Assembly: GCA_004144865.1 (NCBI GenBank)
Contig: SEAY01000029.1
Coordinates: 1 to 33,872 of the forward strand
DNA: 33,872 nt
Direction: 5' to 3'
Origin: Comamonadaceae bacterium
Lineage (GTDB): Bacteria > Pseudomonadota > Gammaproteobacteria > Burkholderiales > Burkholderiaceae_C
Shown: piece by piece, positions 17,234 to 25,698 of the stretch
Numbering within the stretch: position 1 is the stretch's first letter
Layout: each line of letters starts with the position of its first letter
Notes under the pieces: model-generated
Databases searched by the model: none
What the model saw: the letters and a program-made list of their open reading frames with translations, nothing else
What the model was told of the DNA's origin: nothing
Position numbers and translations under genes: made by a program

Positions 17234-18007
17234 ATGCGCAAGAAAGCACCGCACAAGCCGCTGGTGTGGCTGCCCGCCTGCCACCGCAACCTCGACCTGG
17301 ACGATCCCGGCGGATACAGCGTGCTGGCCGACCGCTACGCGCTGGCCGTCACGCAGCTGGGCCTGCAGCCGGTGCTGTTCCCGATGGCGCTGGCGGAGGA
17401 CATCCCCTGCCTGCTGCCGCTGGTGGACGGCGTGCTGCTCACCGGCTCGCCCTCCAACGTGGAGGCGACGCACTTCGGCGCGACGGCGCTCGCGACCGAC
17501 CTGCTCGACCCGCGGCGCGACAAGCTCACGATGCAGCTGGTGCGCGCCGCGATCGGCGATGCCGTGCCGCTGTTCGGCGTGTGCCGCGGACTGCAGGAGA
17601 TCAACGTCGCCCTGGGCGGGAGCCTGCACCAGCGCGTGCACGAACTGGAGGGCATGCTGGATCACCGGGAGGTGGACAGCGAGGACCTCGAGGAGCAGTT
17701 CGCCGAACGCCATGAAGTGCTGCTGGAGCCGGGCAGCCTGTTCGCCGAATGGGCGGGCGGCACGCGCGCCATGGTGAATTCGCTGCACGGGCAGGGCATC
17801 CAGCGCCTGGGTGAAGGGCTGGTCGCGGAGGCGCATGCGCCCGACGGACTGGTGGAGGGCGTGCGGGTGCAGGGCGCCGATACCTTCGCCTGCGGTGTGC
17901 AATGGCACCCGGAATGGCGCCACGAGCGGCATCCTTTCTACCAGCGCACGCTGGAGGCGTTCGCCTCCGCGTGCCGCGATCGGCGCGGCCGGCGCGAGGA
18001 GGGTTGA
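17234..18007 (+). CDS. Gamma-glutamyl-gamma-aminobutyrate hydrolase-like peptidase C26, first of pair
   Basis: 257 residues, class-I glutamine-amidotransferase-like hydrolase of the PuuD group; PuuD frees GABA from gamma-glutamyl-GABA in putrescine breakdown. Seen: nucleophile C117 in FGVCRGLQEINVALGG, catalytic H225 and E227 in GVQWHPEW, and LLTGSPSNVE near residue 75. Start: ATG 17234 chosen; a TTG at 17204 would add 10 residues but lies at the terminator edge. The stop overlaps the next start as TGATG (18005-18009), so the pair is coupled. Other puu genes are absent here, so the exact gamma-glutamyl substrate is open. Confidence 0.85.
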   Translation: MRKKAPHKPLVWLPACHRNLDLDDPGGYSVLADRYALAVTQLGLQPVLFPMALAEDIPCLLPLVDGVLLTGSPSNVEATHFGATALATDLLDPRRDKLTMQLVRAAIGDAVPLFGVCRGLQEINVALGGSLHQRVHELEGMLDHREVDSEDLEEQFAERHEVLLEPGSLFAEWAGGTRAMVNSLHGQGIQRLGEGLVAEAHAPDGLVEGVRVQGADTFACGVQWHPEWRHERHPFYQRTLEAFASACRDRRGRREEG

Positions 18008-18801
18008 TGGTGCCCGCCGTGTGGGTGGTGGCCAGCCACCGGCTGCTCACGAATCCTTCGGGACACACCCAGCAATACACGGTGATGGACGAAGGAGGGC
18101 AGCGCACCATGCTCAACATGGGGCTGCAGCCCGTGACCTACCCACGCGTGCCGCTGGAGCGGCTGGAGGAGCTGCTCGCCGGCGTGGACGGGATCCTGCT
18201 GGGAGGATCGGACACCAACGTGCATCCGCAGCTGTGGGGCGAGACGCCGGCGCGGCCGGAGTTCGAGTACGACAGCGAGCGCGACGAACTGGCCCATGCA
18301 TTGGTCCGCCTCGCGATCGCGCGGCGCGTGCCGGTGATCGGCTTCTGCCGCGGCTCGCACGACATCAACGTGGCCCTGGGCGGCAGCCTGCACCAGTGGC
18401 TGCGCGACATGCCGGGCCTGGTGAAACACTGGGAAGATCCGCAGGAATCGCTGGAGGAGCAGTACGTGGAGCGCCACTTCGTCACCTGCACGCCGGGCGG
18501 TGAGCTGGAGCGCATCACGGGGATGGGGCGCTTTCCCGCCAGTTCGCTGCACTCGCAGGGCGTGAAGGCCCTGGGCAGCGACCTCGTCGCCGAGGCGCAT
18601 GCCGACGACGGCCTGGTGGAGGCGTTCCGCTGGCATGACCCGTCGACGTTCGCCTGGGGGTTCCAGTTCCATCCGGAATGGGGTTGGCGCTGGCACCCGG
18701 CCTACGGGCGGATCATGAATGCGTACGTGCGCGCGTGCTGGGAGCGGTTCGCGCGGCGCAGTGGCGCGGAAGAGCTACCGCTGCAGCCCGTCGTGGCGTG
18801 A
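18007..18801 (+). CDS. Gamma-glutamyl hydrolase-like peptidase C26, second of pair
   Basis: 264 residues, paralogue of the upstream gene: GILLGGSDTNVHP, nucleophile C114 in GFCRGSHDINVALGG, H222 and E224 in FQFHPEWG, so the triad is intact. Both proteins share NVALGGSLHQ and the EEQ(F/Y)-ERH segment. It differs in having HSQGVKALG where the first has HGQGIQRLG. Start ATG 18007 overlaps the previous stop. Its last 27 bases overlap the convergent HAD gene. Two coupled but divergent active copies suggest either a hetero-oligomer or two substrates. Confidence 0.85.
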   Translation: MVPAVWVVASHRLLTNPSGHTQQYTVMDEGGQRTMLNMGLQPVTYPRVPLERLEELLAGVDGILLGGSDTNVHPQLWGETPARPEFEYDSERDELAHALVRLAIARRVPVIGFCRGSHDINVALGGSLHQWLRDMPGLVKHWEDPQESLEEQYVERHFVTCTPGGELERITGMGRFPASSLHSQGVKALGSDLVAEAHADDGLVEAFRWHDPSTFAWGFQFHPEWGWRWHPAYGRIMNAYVRACWERFARRSGAEELPLQPVVA

Positions 18802-19593
18802 TGCCCGCGCCTGCAGGATGGCGCGCGCCACTTCCGCGAAACCCGCGCCGCGTTCGCCTTGCGTCACGTAGCGCGGCTTGAACGCGAGCTGCGCCTCGAA
18901 GCGGCGGATGTTGGCCACGCCCACGCTGTGGGGGAAGTGCTCGAACATCAGCACGTCGTTGGTGGAGTCGCCAACGTAAACCCAGCGGTCGTGCTCCGCG
19001 TCCAGGTCGCGCCCCAGCAGTTCGCGCACCACCCAGCGGGCGCCGGACAGCTTGTCGTGGCCGCCGTACCAGCCGTTGATGTGGATCGAACTCACGGTCG
19101 CATTCATGCCCTGCGCGCGCATGATCGCGACGACCTGCTCGATGCGCTCCTGCGGCAGGTGCGCGAACTCGCTGTGGTCGATGGCGATGTCCGTCTCGCG
19201 CCCGCCGCTGTCGCGGGAGATCGTGGCGCCGGGCACCTCGCGCACGATGCGCTGCGCAACCTCCTGCATGCGGGCGTAGTTGGCCGCGCGCGTGGCCGCG
19301 TCCTGGGTGTAGAGCTTGCGCAGGGGCGCGCCGGCACCCCGGTGCGTGAGGGCGACCGAGCCGTTTTCGGCCACGATGGCATCGACCGGCCACGCGCGCG
19401 CGAAGGGTTCGCTCCAGCCCACCGGCCGGCCCGTGACCGGAATCACGTGAAGGCCGGCATCGGCGAGGGACTGCAGGGCCCGCACGACGTCCGCGCCGAC
19501 GACGCCTTCGGTGGTGAGCGTGTCGTCGATGTCGGTGAGCACGCCCACGAGGCCCGCGCGGGCGGGCGCGGGCCATTCGGCCAGCGGCTGCAT
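18775..19593 (-). CDS. HAD-IIB family phosphatase
   Basis: 272 residues, haloacid-dehalogenase superfamily with a type-IIB cap (Cof/sugar-phosphatase group). Seen: motif I LTDIDDTLT with nucleophile D21 and acid D23, motif II PVTGRP, an insert cap carrying NGWYGGHDKLSGA, and motif IV GDSTNDVLMFE. Substrate not predictable. Start ATG 19593, 14 bases after the S41 gene stop, so probably the last gene of a prfC-S41-HAD transcript. Its 3' end overlaps the convergent hydrolase by 27 bases. Confidence 0.85.
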   Translation of the reverse strand: MQPLAEWPAPARAGLVGVLTDIDDTLTTEGVVGADVVRALQSLADAGLHVIPVTGRPVGWSEPFARAWPVDAIVAENGSVALTHRGAGAPLRKLYTQDAATRAANYARMQEVAQRIVREVPGATISRDSGGRETDIAIDHSEFAHLPQERIEQVVAIMRAQGMNATVSSIHINGWYGGHDKLSGARWVVRELLGRDLDAEHDRWVYVGDSTNDVLMFEHFPHSVGVANIRRFEAQLAFKPRYVTQGERGAGFAEVARAILQARASRHDGLQR

Positions 19594-19607
19594 GGAAGCG
19601 GGGCGGC

Positions 19608-20837
19608 TCACCGCTCGGCGCGCTGCTGCGGCAGCAACAGGCGTCCGGTGTACGGGCGGCCGGCGGTTTCGCGTTCCACGATCGGCTGGCCCGCGCTCTG
19701 CACGCCGGTGGCGGTTCCCGCCGGGCACTGCCCGTTGTTCGCGATGTAGAAGTGGGCGGCGCCCAGGAGTTCGTCGGACGTGCTTTCCGCCGGCGTGGCG
19801 GCGTTGTCCGTGACCGTGCACATCGGCTGGAACCCGGCCTGGTAGTCGCCGAAGCCCTTGGCATTGGTGCCCTGGAACTCGATGGGGAAGTAGGCGACGC
19901 CGCAGTTGTCCTTGCGGGTGAAGCCATAGGGCTTGCCGCAGGTGGTGGTGCCCACGCGGATCACGGCCACGTCGATGCCGCGCAGGCTGTTGATGATGGA
20001 TTCGCTGGCCGAGCAGGTTCTTCCGGTGGTGAGGACGAACACGCGCGGCAGGCTCAGCTGCGGCAGCGGCGTGCCCGCCGCGTAGTCGCGCTCGGTGAAC
20101 TGCGCCCTGCTGGAGAACTTCAGGACGCTGCTGTCCGTGAGCGACTGGCGCTTGGCGTTGTAGCGCAGCTGCTCGAACACCTTCCCTTCGCTGGCCGGCC
20201 CCGTGATCATCGAGGCCGCCGCCAATGCGACGTAGAGGTAGCCTCCGGAGTTCGCGCGCAGGTCGAGCACGAGGTCCTGCACGGCCGCGTTCTTCATCTG
20301 CTGGAAGGCGTTGATCAAGTGGTCCTGCGCGCCGCTCGAGTGGTCGGTGAACTGGATGTAGCCGACGCTGCGGCCGGCGACGCTGTCCACGCGCACCACG
20401 GGCACGGGATTGGTGCCGTCGTGGTTCTTGACGACGTTGGCCGGCGTGCCGTCCTGCAGCAGCGACATGTCCTGCGCCTGAGCGGTGGGAATCGCGGCGC
20501 TGAAACGGTCCTTGGGCTGTCCGGTCGCATCGGGCGTGCGCACCAGCAGCGCATTGAAGTAGTCAGGCGCCCTCGTGTAGGCGTTCGCGTCCACGGCCGG
20601 GATCTCGTCGTACCAGAGGTAGACCTCGTCCATGTAGGCCCGCACGAACTTCTTCTGGCGATCGACCGAACAGCTCTGCGGCTCGCCGGGGACTTCGGCA
20701 TAGCGCGCGGAGCCGCCCGGAGGTACTCCGGTGGAAGGAGGAGCGCCGTCGTCGCCGCCGCCCCCACCGCACCCCGCCAGCAGCACGAGGACCGCGACCG
20801 TGGCGGCGAAGGGGCGAAGGAGGCTGAGCGTCTTCAT
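19608..20837 (-). CDS. S41-family (C-terminal processing type) peptidase lipoprotein
   Basis: 409 residues, exported lipoprotein: signal peptide with lipobox LLAGC (C23) and a glycine run. Seen: an N-terminal helical segment (YMDEVYLWYDEIP), then the S41 core VGYIQFTDHS, LVLDLRANSGGYLY, the nucleophile region TTGRTCSASESIIN and GTTTCGKPYG, where the general-base Lys is expected. The PDZ domain usual between helical segment and core is not evident: only about 35 residues separate RFSAAIP from VPVVRVD. Probably periplasmic proteolysis of unfolded or signalling proteins; partner unknown. Start ATG 20837; the prfC stop is 55 bases upstream. Confidence 0.85.
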   Translation of the reverse strand: MKTLSLLRPFAATVAVLVLLAGCGGGGGDDGAPPSTGVPPGGSARYAEVPGEPQSCSVDRQKKFVRAYMDEVYLWYDEIPAVDANAYTRAPDYFNALLVRTPDATGQPKDRFSAAIPTAQAQDMSLLQDGTPANVVKNHDGTNPVPVVRVDSVAGRSVGYIQFTDHSSGAQDHLINAFQQMKNAAVQDLVLDLRANSGGYLYVALAAASMITGPASEGKVFEQLRYNAKRQSLTDSSVLKFSSRAQFTERDYAAGTPLPQLSLPRVFVLTTGRTCSASESIINSLRGIDVAVIRVGTTTCGKPYGFTRKDNCGVAYFPIEFQGTNAKGFGDYQAGFQPMCTVTDNAATPAESTSDELLGAAHFYIANNGQCPAGTATGVQSAGQPIVERETAGRPYTGRLLLPQQRAER

Positions 20838-20892
20838 GGGGTGGGTTTCCGGTTCGAGCGGTGATTATTGCCGTGGCTGCCGCCCGCGAGGC

Positions 20893-22533
20893 TCACCCCG
20901 CGTTCTGCAGCGACAGCCCGGCGTGCTCGCGCAACAGGTGGAAGTGGATCTTGGGAAATCTTTCCTGTGCGAGCCGCACGTCGTAAGGCGAGGTGCAGAG
21001 GAAGGCCAGTGCGTCCGCGGCGTCCAGCGCGAGGCGCTGCGGGTAGGCATCGGTAAAGGCCTTGAGCTCGGCGGGCGTGTCGGCCGTGATCCAGCGCGCC
21101 CCGGTGTAAGGGCAGCCTTCCAGCCGCACGTCGCAGTCGTACTCGGTCTTCAGGCGGTGCTGCACCACTTCGAACTGCAGCTGGCCGACGGCGCCCAGCA
21201 GCATGGGGCCGCCCACTTCGGGGCGGAACACCTGGATCGCGCCCTCCTCGCCGAGCTGCGCCAGCCCCTGCTGCAGCTGCTTGGTGCGCAGCGGGTTCTT
21301 CAGGACCACCACCATGAACAGTTCCGGCGCGAAGAATGGCAGGCCGGTGTACTGCAGGTTCACCGAGCCGTCGGTGATGGTGTCGCCCAGCTGCACGCCG
21401 CCGTGCGTGGTGAAACCGATGATGTCGCCGGCAAAGGCCTCGTCCACGGCCTCGCGCCGCTGCGACAGGAAGGTGACGACGGAGGTGGGACGCAGCTCCT
21501 TGCCGGTGCGCTGCACCTTCAGCTTCATGCCCGGCGTGTACTTGCCCGAGGCCATGCGCACGAACGCGATGCGATCGCGGTGCGAGGGATCCATGTTGGC
21601 CTGCACCTTGAACACCACGCCGGAGAAGGCGGTGTCGTCCGGTTCCACGATGCGCTCCACGGGCTGGCGGTTGACGATCGCCGTGCTCTTGCGCGACTGC
21701 GGCGCCGGCGCGAGGTCGACCAGCGCGTCCAGCACTTCCATCACGCCGAAGTTGTTGACCGCCGAGCCGAAGAACACCGGCGTCTGCTTCGCGGCGAGGA
21801 AGGCCGCATGGTCCCATTCCGGCGACGCGCCGGCCGCGAGTTCCATGCTCTCCGCCGCGGCTACGTACTCGCCATCGAAGCGCTTCGTGAGCTCCGCGGC
21901 GTCGGCCAGCGGGACCGTGTCGAAATCCTGCGGGCGGCGCTCGCTGCCCGACTCGAACACGGTCATGGCCTGCGTGCGAAGGTTCATGATGCCGCCGAAG
22001 CTCTTGCCCTTGCCGACCGGCCAGGTCATGGGCACGCAGGGCATGCCCAGCTCGCGCTCGACCTCGTCGAGGATGTCCAGCGGCTCGCGCACCTCGCGGT
22101 CCATCTTGTTGACGAAGGTGATGATGGGCGTGTCGCGCTGGCGGCAGACCTCGATCAGCCGCCGCGTCTGCGCTTCCACGCCGTTCGCGGCGTCGATCAC
22201 CATCAGCGCCGCGTCCACCGCGGTGAGCACGCGGTAGGTGTCTTCGGAGAAGTCCTTGTGGCCGGGCGTGTCCAGCAGGTTGATCACGTGGTCGCGGTAC
22301 AGCATCTGCATCACGGACGAAGCCACCGAAATGCCGCGCTGCTTCTCGATCTCCATCCAGTCGGAGGTGGCGTGGCGCGAGGCCTTGCGTCCCTTCACCG
22401 CCCCGGCGATCTGGATTGCGCCGGAGAACAGCAGCAGCTTCTCCGTCAACGTGGTCTTGCCCGCGTCGGGGTGGGAGATGATGGCGAAGGTGCGGCGGCG
22501 CCGGACTTCGGCGGCGAGGGGCGATGCGGACAA
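20893..22533 (-). CDS. prfC: Peptide chain release factor 3
   Basis: 546 residues (E. coli RF3 529). GTPase that ejects RF1/RF2 from the ribosome after termination. Seen: G1 SHPDAGKTT (20-28), KQRGISVASS (G2), DTPGHKDFSED (G3), FVNKMDRE (G4), and the RF3-specific C-terminal part (FEVVQHRLKTEYDCDV). Start is TTG at 22533: no in-frame ATG lies between the upstream stop (22585 region) and Met60, homologues begin close to RRRRTFAIISHPDAGKT, and GGAG sits about 7 bases upstream. Divergent from the polymerase-domain gene across 83 bases. Confidence 0.95.
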   Translation of the reverse strand: MSASPLAAEVRRRRTFAIISHPDAGKTTLTEKLLLFSGAIQIAGAVKGRKASRHATSDWMEIEKQRGISVASSVMQMLYRDHVINLLDTPGHKDFSEDTYRVLTAVDAALMVIDAANGVEAQTRRLIEVCRQRDTPIITFVNKMDREVREPLDILDEVERELGMPCVPMTWPVGKGKSFGGIMNLRTQAMTVFESGSERRPQDFDTVPLADAAELTKRFDGEYVAAAESMELAAGASPEWDHAAFLAAKQTPVFFGSAVNNFGVMEVLDALVDLAPAPQSRKSTAIVNRQPVERIVEPDDTAFSGVVFKVQANMDPSHRDRIAFVRMASGKYTPGMKLKVQRTGKELRPTSVVTFLSQRREAVDEAFAGDIIGFTTHGGVQLGDTITDGSVNLQYTGLPFFAPELFMVVVLKNPLRTKQLQQGLAQLGEEGAIQVFRPEVGGPMLLGAVGQLQFEVVQHRLKTEYDCDVRLEGCPYTGARWITADTPAELKAFTDAYPQRLALDAADALAFLCTSPYDVRLAQERFPKIHFHLLREHAGLSLQNAG

Positions 22534-22616
22534 GCGGGGCTCCGGAATGGCAACGGCCGTCTGTTGACGGCCGCGTCTGACCCCTTATTGTGCCGTGGCG
22601 GTGTAGTTTCTTCCGC

Positions 22617-23843
22617 ATGGCGCAGGCAAAGGACGAGATCACGCTGGGGATTGGCGACCGGGAGGTGGTGGTCACCCATCCGGGCAAGCTGCTGATCGCC
22701 GAGGCGCGCGTCACCAAGCTGGATCTCGTGAACTATTACCTGGCTGTGGCGGAAGGCGCCCTGCGCGGGGCGGGCGGCCGGCCCTGCGTGCTGGTGCGCT
22801 ATCCCAACGGCATTGGCGAGGAGTTCTTCTTCCAGAAGCGCGCCCCGGCCAAGCGGCCCGATTGGCTGGAGGTGGCGGAGATCCGCTTTCCCTCGGGGCG
22901 GACGGCGGAGGAGGTCGTCCCGCGGCATCCCGCCGACCTGGCCTGGATGGCCAACCTCGCCTGCCTCGAACTGCATCCGCATCCGGTGCGCGCCGAGGAT
23001 CTCGACCATCCCGATGAGCTTCGCGTCGATCTCGACCCGGTGCCCGGCGTCGCCTGGCCGCAGATCCGGCAGGTGGCCGGCGTCGTGGACGAGGTGCTGA
23101 CCGAGCTGGGGCTGAAAGGCTGGCCCAAGACTTCGGGCTCGCGCGGCATCCACGTGCTGGTGCGCATCGAGCCGAAGTGGACCTTCGACGAGGTGCGGCG
23201 AGCAGCGCTCGCACTGGCGCGCGAAGTGGAGCGGCGGGCGCCGCGGCTCGCCACCAGTGCCTGGTGGAAGGAGGAGCGGCAGGGCGTCTTCGTGGACTAC
23301 AACCAGAACGCGAAGGACCGCACCGTCACCTCGGCGTACTCGGTGCGCCCCAAGCCGGACGCGCGCGTGTCCGCGCCGGTGAGCTGGAAGGAGCTGGAGG
23401 CCTGCGACCCGGCGGACTTCACGCTGCACACGATGCCGGAGCGCTTCAGGAAGATCGGCGATCCGCATGCGGAGATCGATGCCTGGCGCTGCTCGCTGGA
23501 GCCGCTGCTGGAGCTGTCGCGCCGGCAGGAGGCCGAAGGGCAGGGCGACGCGCCCTGGCCGCCGCACTATCGCAAGGCCGCGGGCGAGCCGCGGCGGGCA
23601 CCGCCTTCGACGGCGCGGCAGAAGAAGCCGCTGATCGAGGTGGCGCGCGCGGAACGCGAGGCGGAGGCAGTCGCCGCCGCGGAGGCGTGGAAGGCGAAGC
23701 ATCCGAAGGCGGCCGCGCACCTCGAACCGGCGGACGTGCTGGTGGACCGGATGCGGGGTTCGTCGTCGCTCTGGTACCGGGTGCGGATCAACCTGGAGCA
23801 TGTGCCGGCGCGGTTGCGGCCGAAATCGGACAAGCCGAAATAG
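22617..23843 (+). CDS. Stand-alone LigD-type polymerase/primase domain (PrimPol)
   Basis: 408 residues. Archaeo-eukaryotic primase-fold polymerase; relatives fill short gaps and extend ends with ribo- or deoxynucleotides. Seen: metal ligands D138 and D140 in LRVDLDP and D227 in VFVDYNQNAKDRT, at almost the same numbering as mycobacterial LigD polymerase domain (137, 139, 227), and the phosphate motif TSGSRGIHVL. Residues about 290-408 form an Ala/Lys/Pro-rich extension ending in a conserved-looking RGSSSLWYRVRINLEHVP. There is no ligase or nuclease domain fused. Next genes are a DNA glycosylase and an ATP-dependent ligase; no Ku gene is in view. Start ATG 22617; ATG 22590 lies upstream in frame but without support. 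Confidence 0.88.
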   Translation: MAQAKDEITLGIGDREVVVTHPGKLLIAEARVTKLDLVNYYLAVAEGALRGAGGRPCVLVRYPNGIGEEFFFQKRAPAKRPDWLEVAEIRFPSGRTAEEVVPRHPADLAWMANLACLELHPHPVRAEDLDHPDELRVDLDPVPGVAWPQIRQVAGVVDEVLTELGLKGWPKTSGSRGIHVLVRIEPKWTFDEVRRAALALAREVERRAPRLATSAWWKEERQGVFVDYNQNAKDRTVTSAYSVRPKPDARVSAPVSWKELEACDPADFTLHTMPERFRKIGDPHAEIDAWRCSLEPLLELSRRQEAEGQGDAPWPPHYRKAAGEPRRAPPSTARQKKPLIEVARAEREAEAVAAAEAWKAKHPKAAAHLEPADVLVDRMRGSSSLWYRVRINLEHVPARLRPKSDKPK

Positions 23844-23848
23844 GCACC

Positions 23849-23917
23849 GTCGTCCCCGCGGAGGCGGGGACCCAGGGCATTCGGAAGCCCTGGATTCCCG
23901 CCTGCGCGGGAATGACG
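23849..23917. repeat. Family-1 palindromic repeat between polymerase and tag genes
   Basis: CGTCGTCCCCGCGGAGGCGG to GGACCCAGGGC, spacer ATTCGGAAGC, then CCTGGATTCCCGCCTGCGCG to GGAATGACG. Starts six bases after the polymerase stop and ends 19 bases before the tag start. Confidence 0.9.
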
Positions 23918-23936
23918 GAGTCCGTACGATGCGCGC

Positions 23937-24509
23937 ATGAACCAAGCCCCGCACCGCTGCCCCTGGGCCAACGGCGACGACGCCCTGATGGCGAAGTACC
24001 ACGACGAGGAGTGGGGCGTGCCGCAGCGCGACGCCCGCCTGCTGTGGGAGATGCTGATGCTGGAAGGCTTCCAGGCGGGGCTGTCCTGGCGCACGGTGCT
24101 GCACAAGCGCGAAGCCTTCCGCAAGGCTTTCGCCGGCTTCGATCCCGGGAAGGTGGCCCGCTTCGGCGCGCCGCAAGTGGAAAGGCTGGTGCAGGACCCG
24201 GGCATCATCCGCTCGCGCGCCAAGATCGAGGCGACCATCGCCGCGGCCAAGATCTACTGCGACATGCAGGAGCGCGGCGAGGACTTCGCGGATTTCTGCT
24301 GGTCGTTCACGGGCGGCAAGGTGCTGCGGGGCGACGGTCGTTCGGCGCCGGCGAGCACGCCGAAGGCCGAGGAGATCTCGAAGGAGCTCAAGCGCCGCGG
24401 CTTCAAGTTCGTGGGACCGGTGATCGTGTATGCGTGGATGCAGGCGGTGGGGATCGTGGACGACCACGCGCGCAACTGCTTCCGGAGAGAGGTGTCATTG
24501 CGGGCTTGA
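23937..24509 (+). CDS. tag: DNA-3-methyladenine glycosylase I
   Basis: 190 residues. Removes 3-methyladenine from alkylated DNA, leaving an abasic site. Seen: N-terminal RCPWANGDD...KYHDEEWG giving zinc ligands C8 and H22; LEGFQAGLSWRTVLHKRE, the base pocket with the conserved Glu and Trp; and C-terminal DDHARNCFR giving zinc ligands H177 and C181. E. coli Tag uses the equivalent C4, H17, H175, C179. The final residues SLRA and the stop codon come from a family-2 palindrome (24493 onward). Start ATG 23937. Lies between a gap-filling type polymerase and a DNA ligase. Confidence 0.95.
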   Translation: MNQAPHRCPWANGDDALMAKYHDEEWGVPQRDARLLWEMLMLEGFQAGLSWRTVLHKREAFRKAFAGFDPGKVARFGAPQVERLVQDPGIIRSRAKIEATIAAAKIYCDMQERGEDFADFCWSFTGGKVLRGDGRSAPASTPKAEEISKELKRRGFKFVGPVIVYAWMQAVGIVDDHARNCFRREVSLRA

Positions 24510-24597
24510 CCCCGGATCAAGTCCGGGGCAGGCTCCGCAATCCACGACGAGGCCCGATCAAGCGCCGCATGGATCCCGGGTCAAGCCCGGGATGACA
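24493..24597. repeat. Family-2 palindromic repeat, copy 2, overlapping the end of tag
   Basis: Starts TGTCATTGCGGGCTTGACCC, has an inner palindrome CCCCGGATCAAGTCCGGGG, and ends GGATCCCGGGTCAAGCCCGG then GATGACA. Same ends as 1336-1415 but about 25 bases longer. It supplies the stop codon of tag and fills the gap to the convergent ligase gene. Confidence 0.85.
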
Positions 24598-24618
24598 ACA
24601 GTGGGGCTGCCCGGTGCC

Positions 24619-25698
24619 TCACGCCCCGAACACCTTGGCCAGCTCGAATGGCGTGGTCACCTCCAGCTGGTCGTACCGGCATTCCTCCGCCGGCTTGTCC
24701 GGTCGCCAGCGCAGGAACACCGCGGCGTGGCGGAAACGGTTGGCCTGCATGTGGTCGTACTTCACTTCGACGACGCGCTCCGGCCGCAGCGGGACCCAGC
24801 TCAGGTCCTTGCCGCCGCTCCAGCGGCTTTGCGCGCCCGGCATGCGCTGCGCGTCGCCGACCTGCGAGCCCGCCCATTCGCGCCACGGATGGTTCTCCAC
24901 GCCTGTGCGCAGGGGCTCGAGTTCCTTCGCGAGCTGCTCGCGCACGCTCATGGTGAAGGAAGACGTCACGCCCACGTGCTGCAGCACGCCGGCGTCGTCG
25001 TAGAGCCCCAGCAGCAGCGAGCCCACCGCGTCGTCGCGGTCCTTGTACCAGCGGAAGCCGGCCACCACGCAGTCGGCGCTGCGCACGTGCTTGATCTTCA
25101 GCATCGCCCGCTTGCCGGGCTGGTAGGGCGCCGATTCCAGCTTGGCGATCACGCCGTCGAGGCCCGCGCCTTCGAACTTCTCGAGCCACTCCTCGGCCTG
25201 GGCGCGATCGCGCGTCACCGGCGTCAGGTGCAGCGGCGGCGCGGCCTTGCCGAGCAGGCGCTCAAGGCGCACGCGCCGCTCCGATTGCGGCAGCTCCATG
25301 GTGGACTTGCCGCCGGCGCCCAGCAGGTCGAAGGCGACGAAGCTCGCCGGCGTCTCCTTGGCGAGCCGCGCGATGCGCGAGGGGGCGGGGTGGATGCGCT
25401 GCTGCAGGGCGTCGAAGTCCAGCCCGCCGGCGCCCGCCACGACGATCTCGCCATCGAGCACGCAGCCCTTGGGCAACTGCTCGTGCAGGGCCTTCTCCAA
25501 CTCCGGGAAGTAGCGGTTGAGCGGGCGCAGGTCGCGGCTTTGCAGGTAGGTCTGCTCGTTGCCGCGGAACACCAGCGCGCGGAAACCGTCCCACTTGGGC
25601 TCGAACAGGAAGCCCTCTTCGGTGGGCAGGGCTTCGGCGATCTTGGCGAGCATCGGCTCGATGGGGGCGGTGGGAGCGTTGGGCAGGGCGGAAGCCAT
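24619..25698 (-). CDS. ATP-dependent DNA ligase (LigC/LigD ligase-domain type)
   Basis: 359 residues. Joins DNA nicks through an adenylated lysine. Seen: motif I EPKWDGFRA with K35, ESRDL-like SRDLRPLNRYFPEL, motif III-IIIa segments LDGEIVV and FVAFDLL, motif IV GLDGVIAKL, motif V KRAMLKIK, and an OB-fold C-terminal part with SWVPLRPERVVEVKYDHMQ. No polymerase or phosphoesterase domain is attached, so it is the size of stand-alone LigC. Start ATG 25698 chosen; the open frame to 25881 shows no homology-like sequence. Convergent with tag; together with the polymerase gene it forms a possible short-gap repair set. Confidence 0.9.
   Translation of the reverse strand: MASALPNAPTAPIEPMLAKIAEALPTEEGFLFEPKWDGFRALVFRGNEQTYLQSRDLRPLNRYFPELEKALHEQLPKGCVLDGEIVVAGAGGLDFDALQQRIHPAPSRIARLAKETPASFVAFDLLGAGGKSTMELPQSERRVRLERLLGKAAPPLHLTPVTRDRAQAEEWLEKFEGAGLDGVIAKLESAPYQPGKRAMLKIKHVRSADCVVAGFRWYKDRDDAVGSLLLGLYDDAGVLQHVGVTSSFTMSVREQLAKELEPLRTGVENHPWREWAGSQVGDAQRMPGAQSRWSGGKDLSWVPLRPERVVEVKYDHMQANRFRHAAVFLRWRPDKPAEECRYDQLEVTTPFELAKVFGA

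Noticed and set aside
18775-18801. Frameshift suspected from overlap of two genes
   Set aside because: The genes are convergent, both have complete motifs, and a 27-base tail overlap is tolerable.
22617-25698. Classical NHEJ operon (Ku-LigD)
   Set aside because: No Ku gene is present in the window and the ligase and polymerase are separate, on opposite strands, with tag between them.
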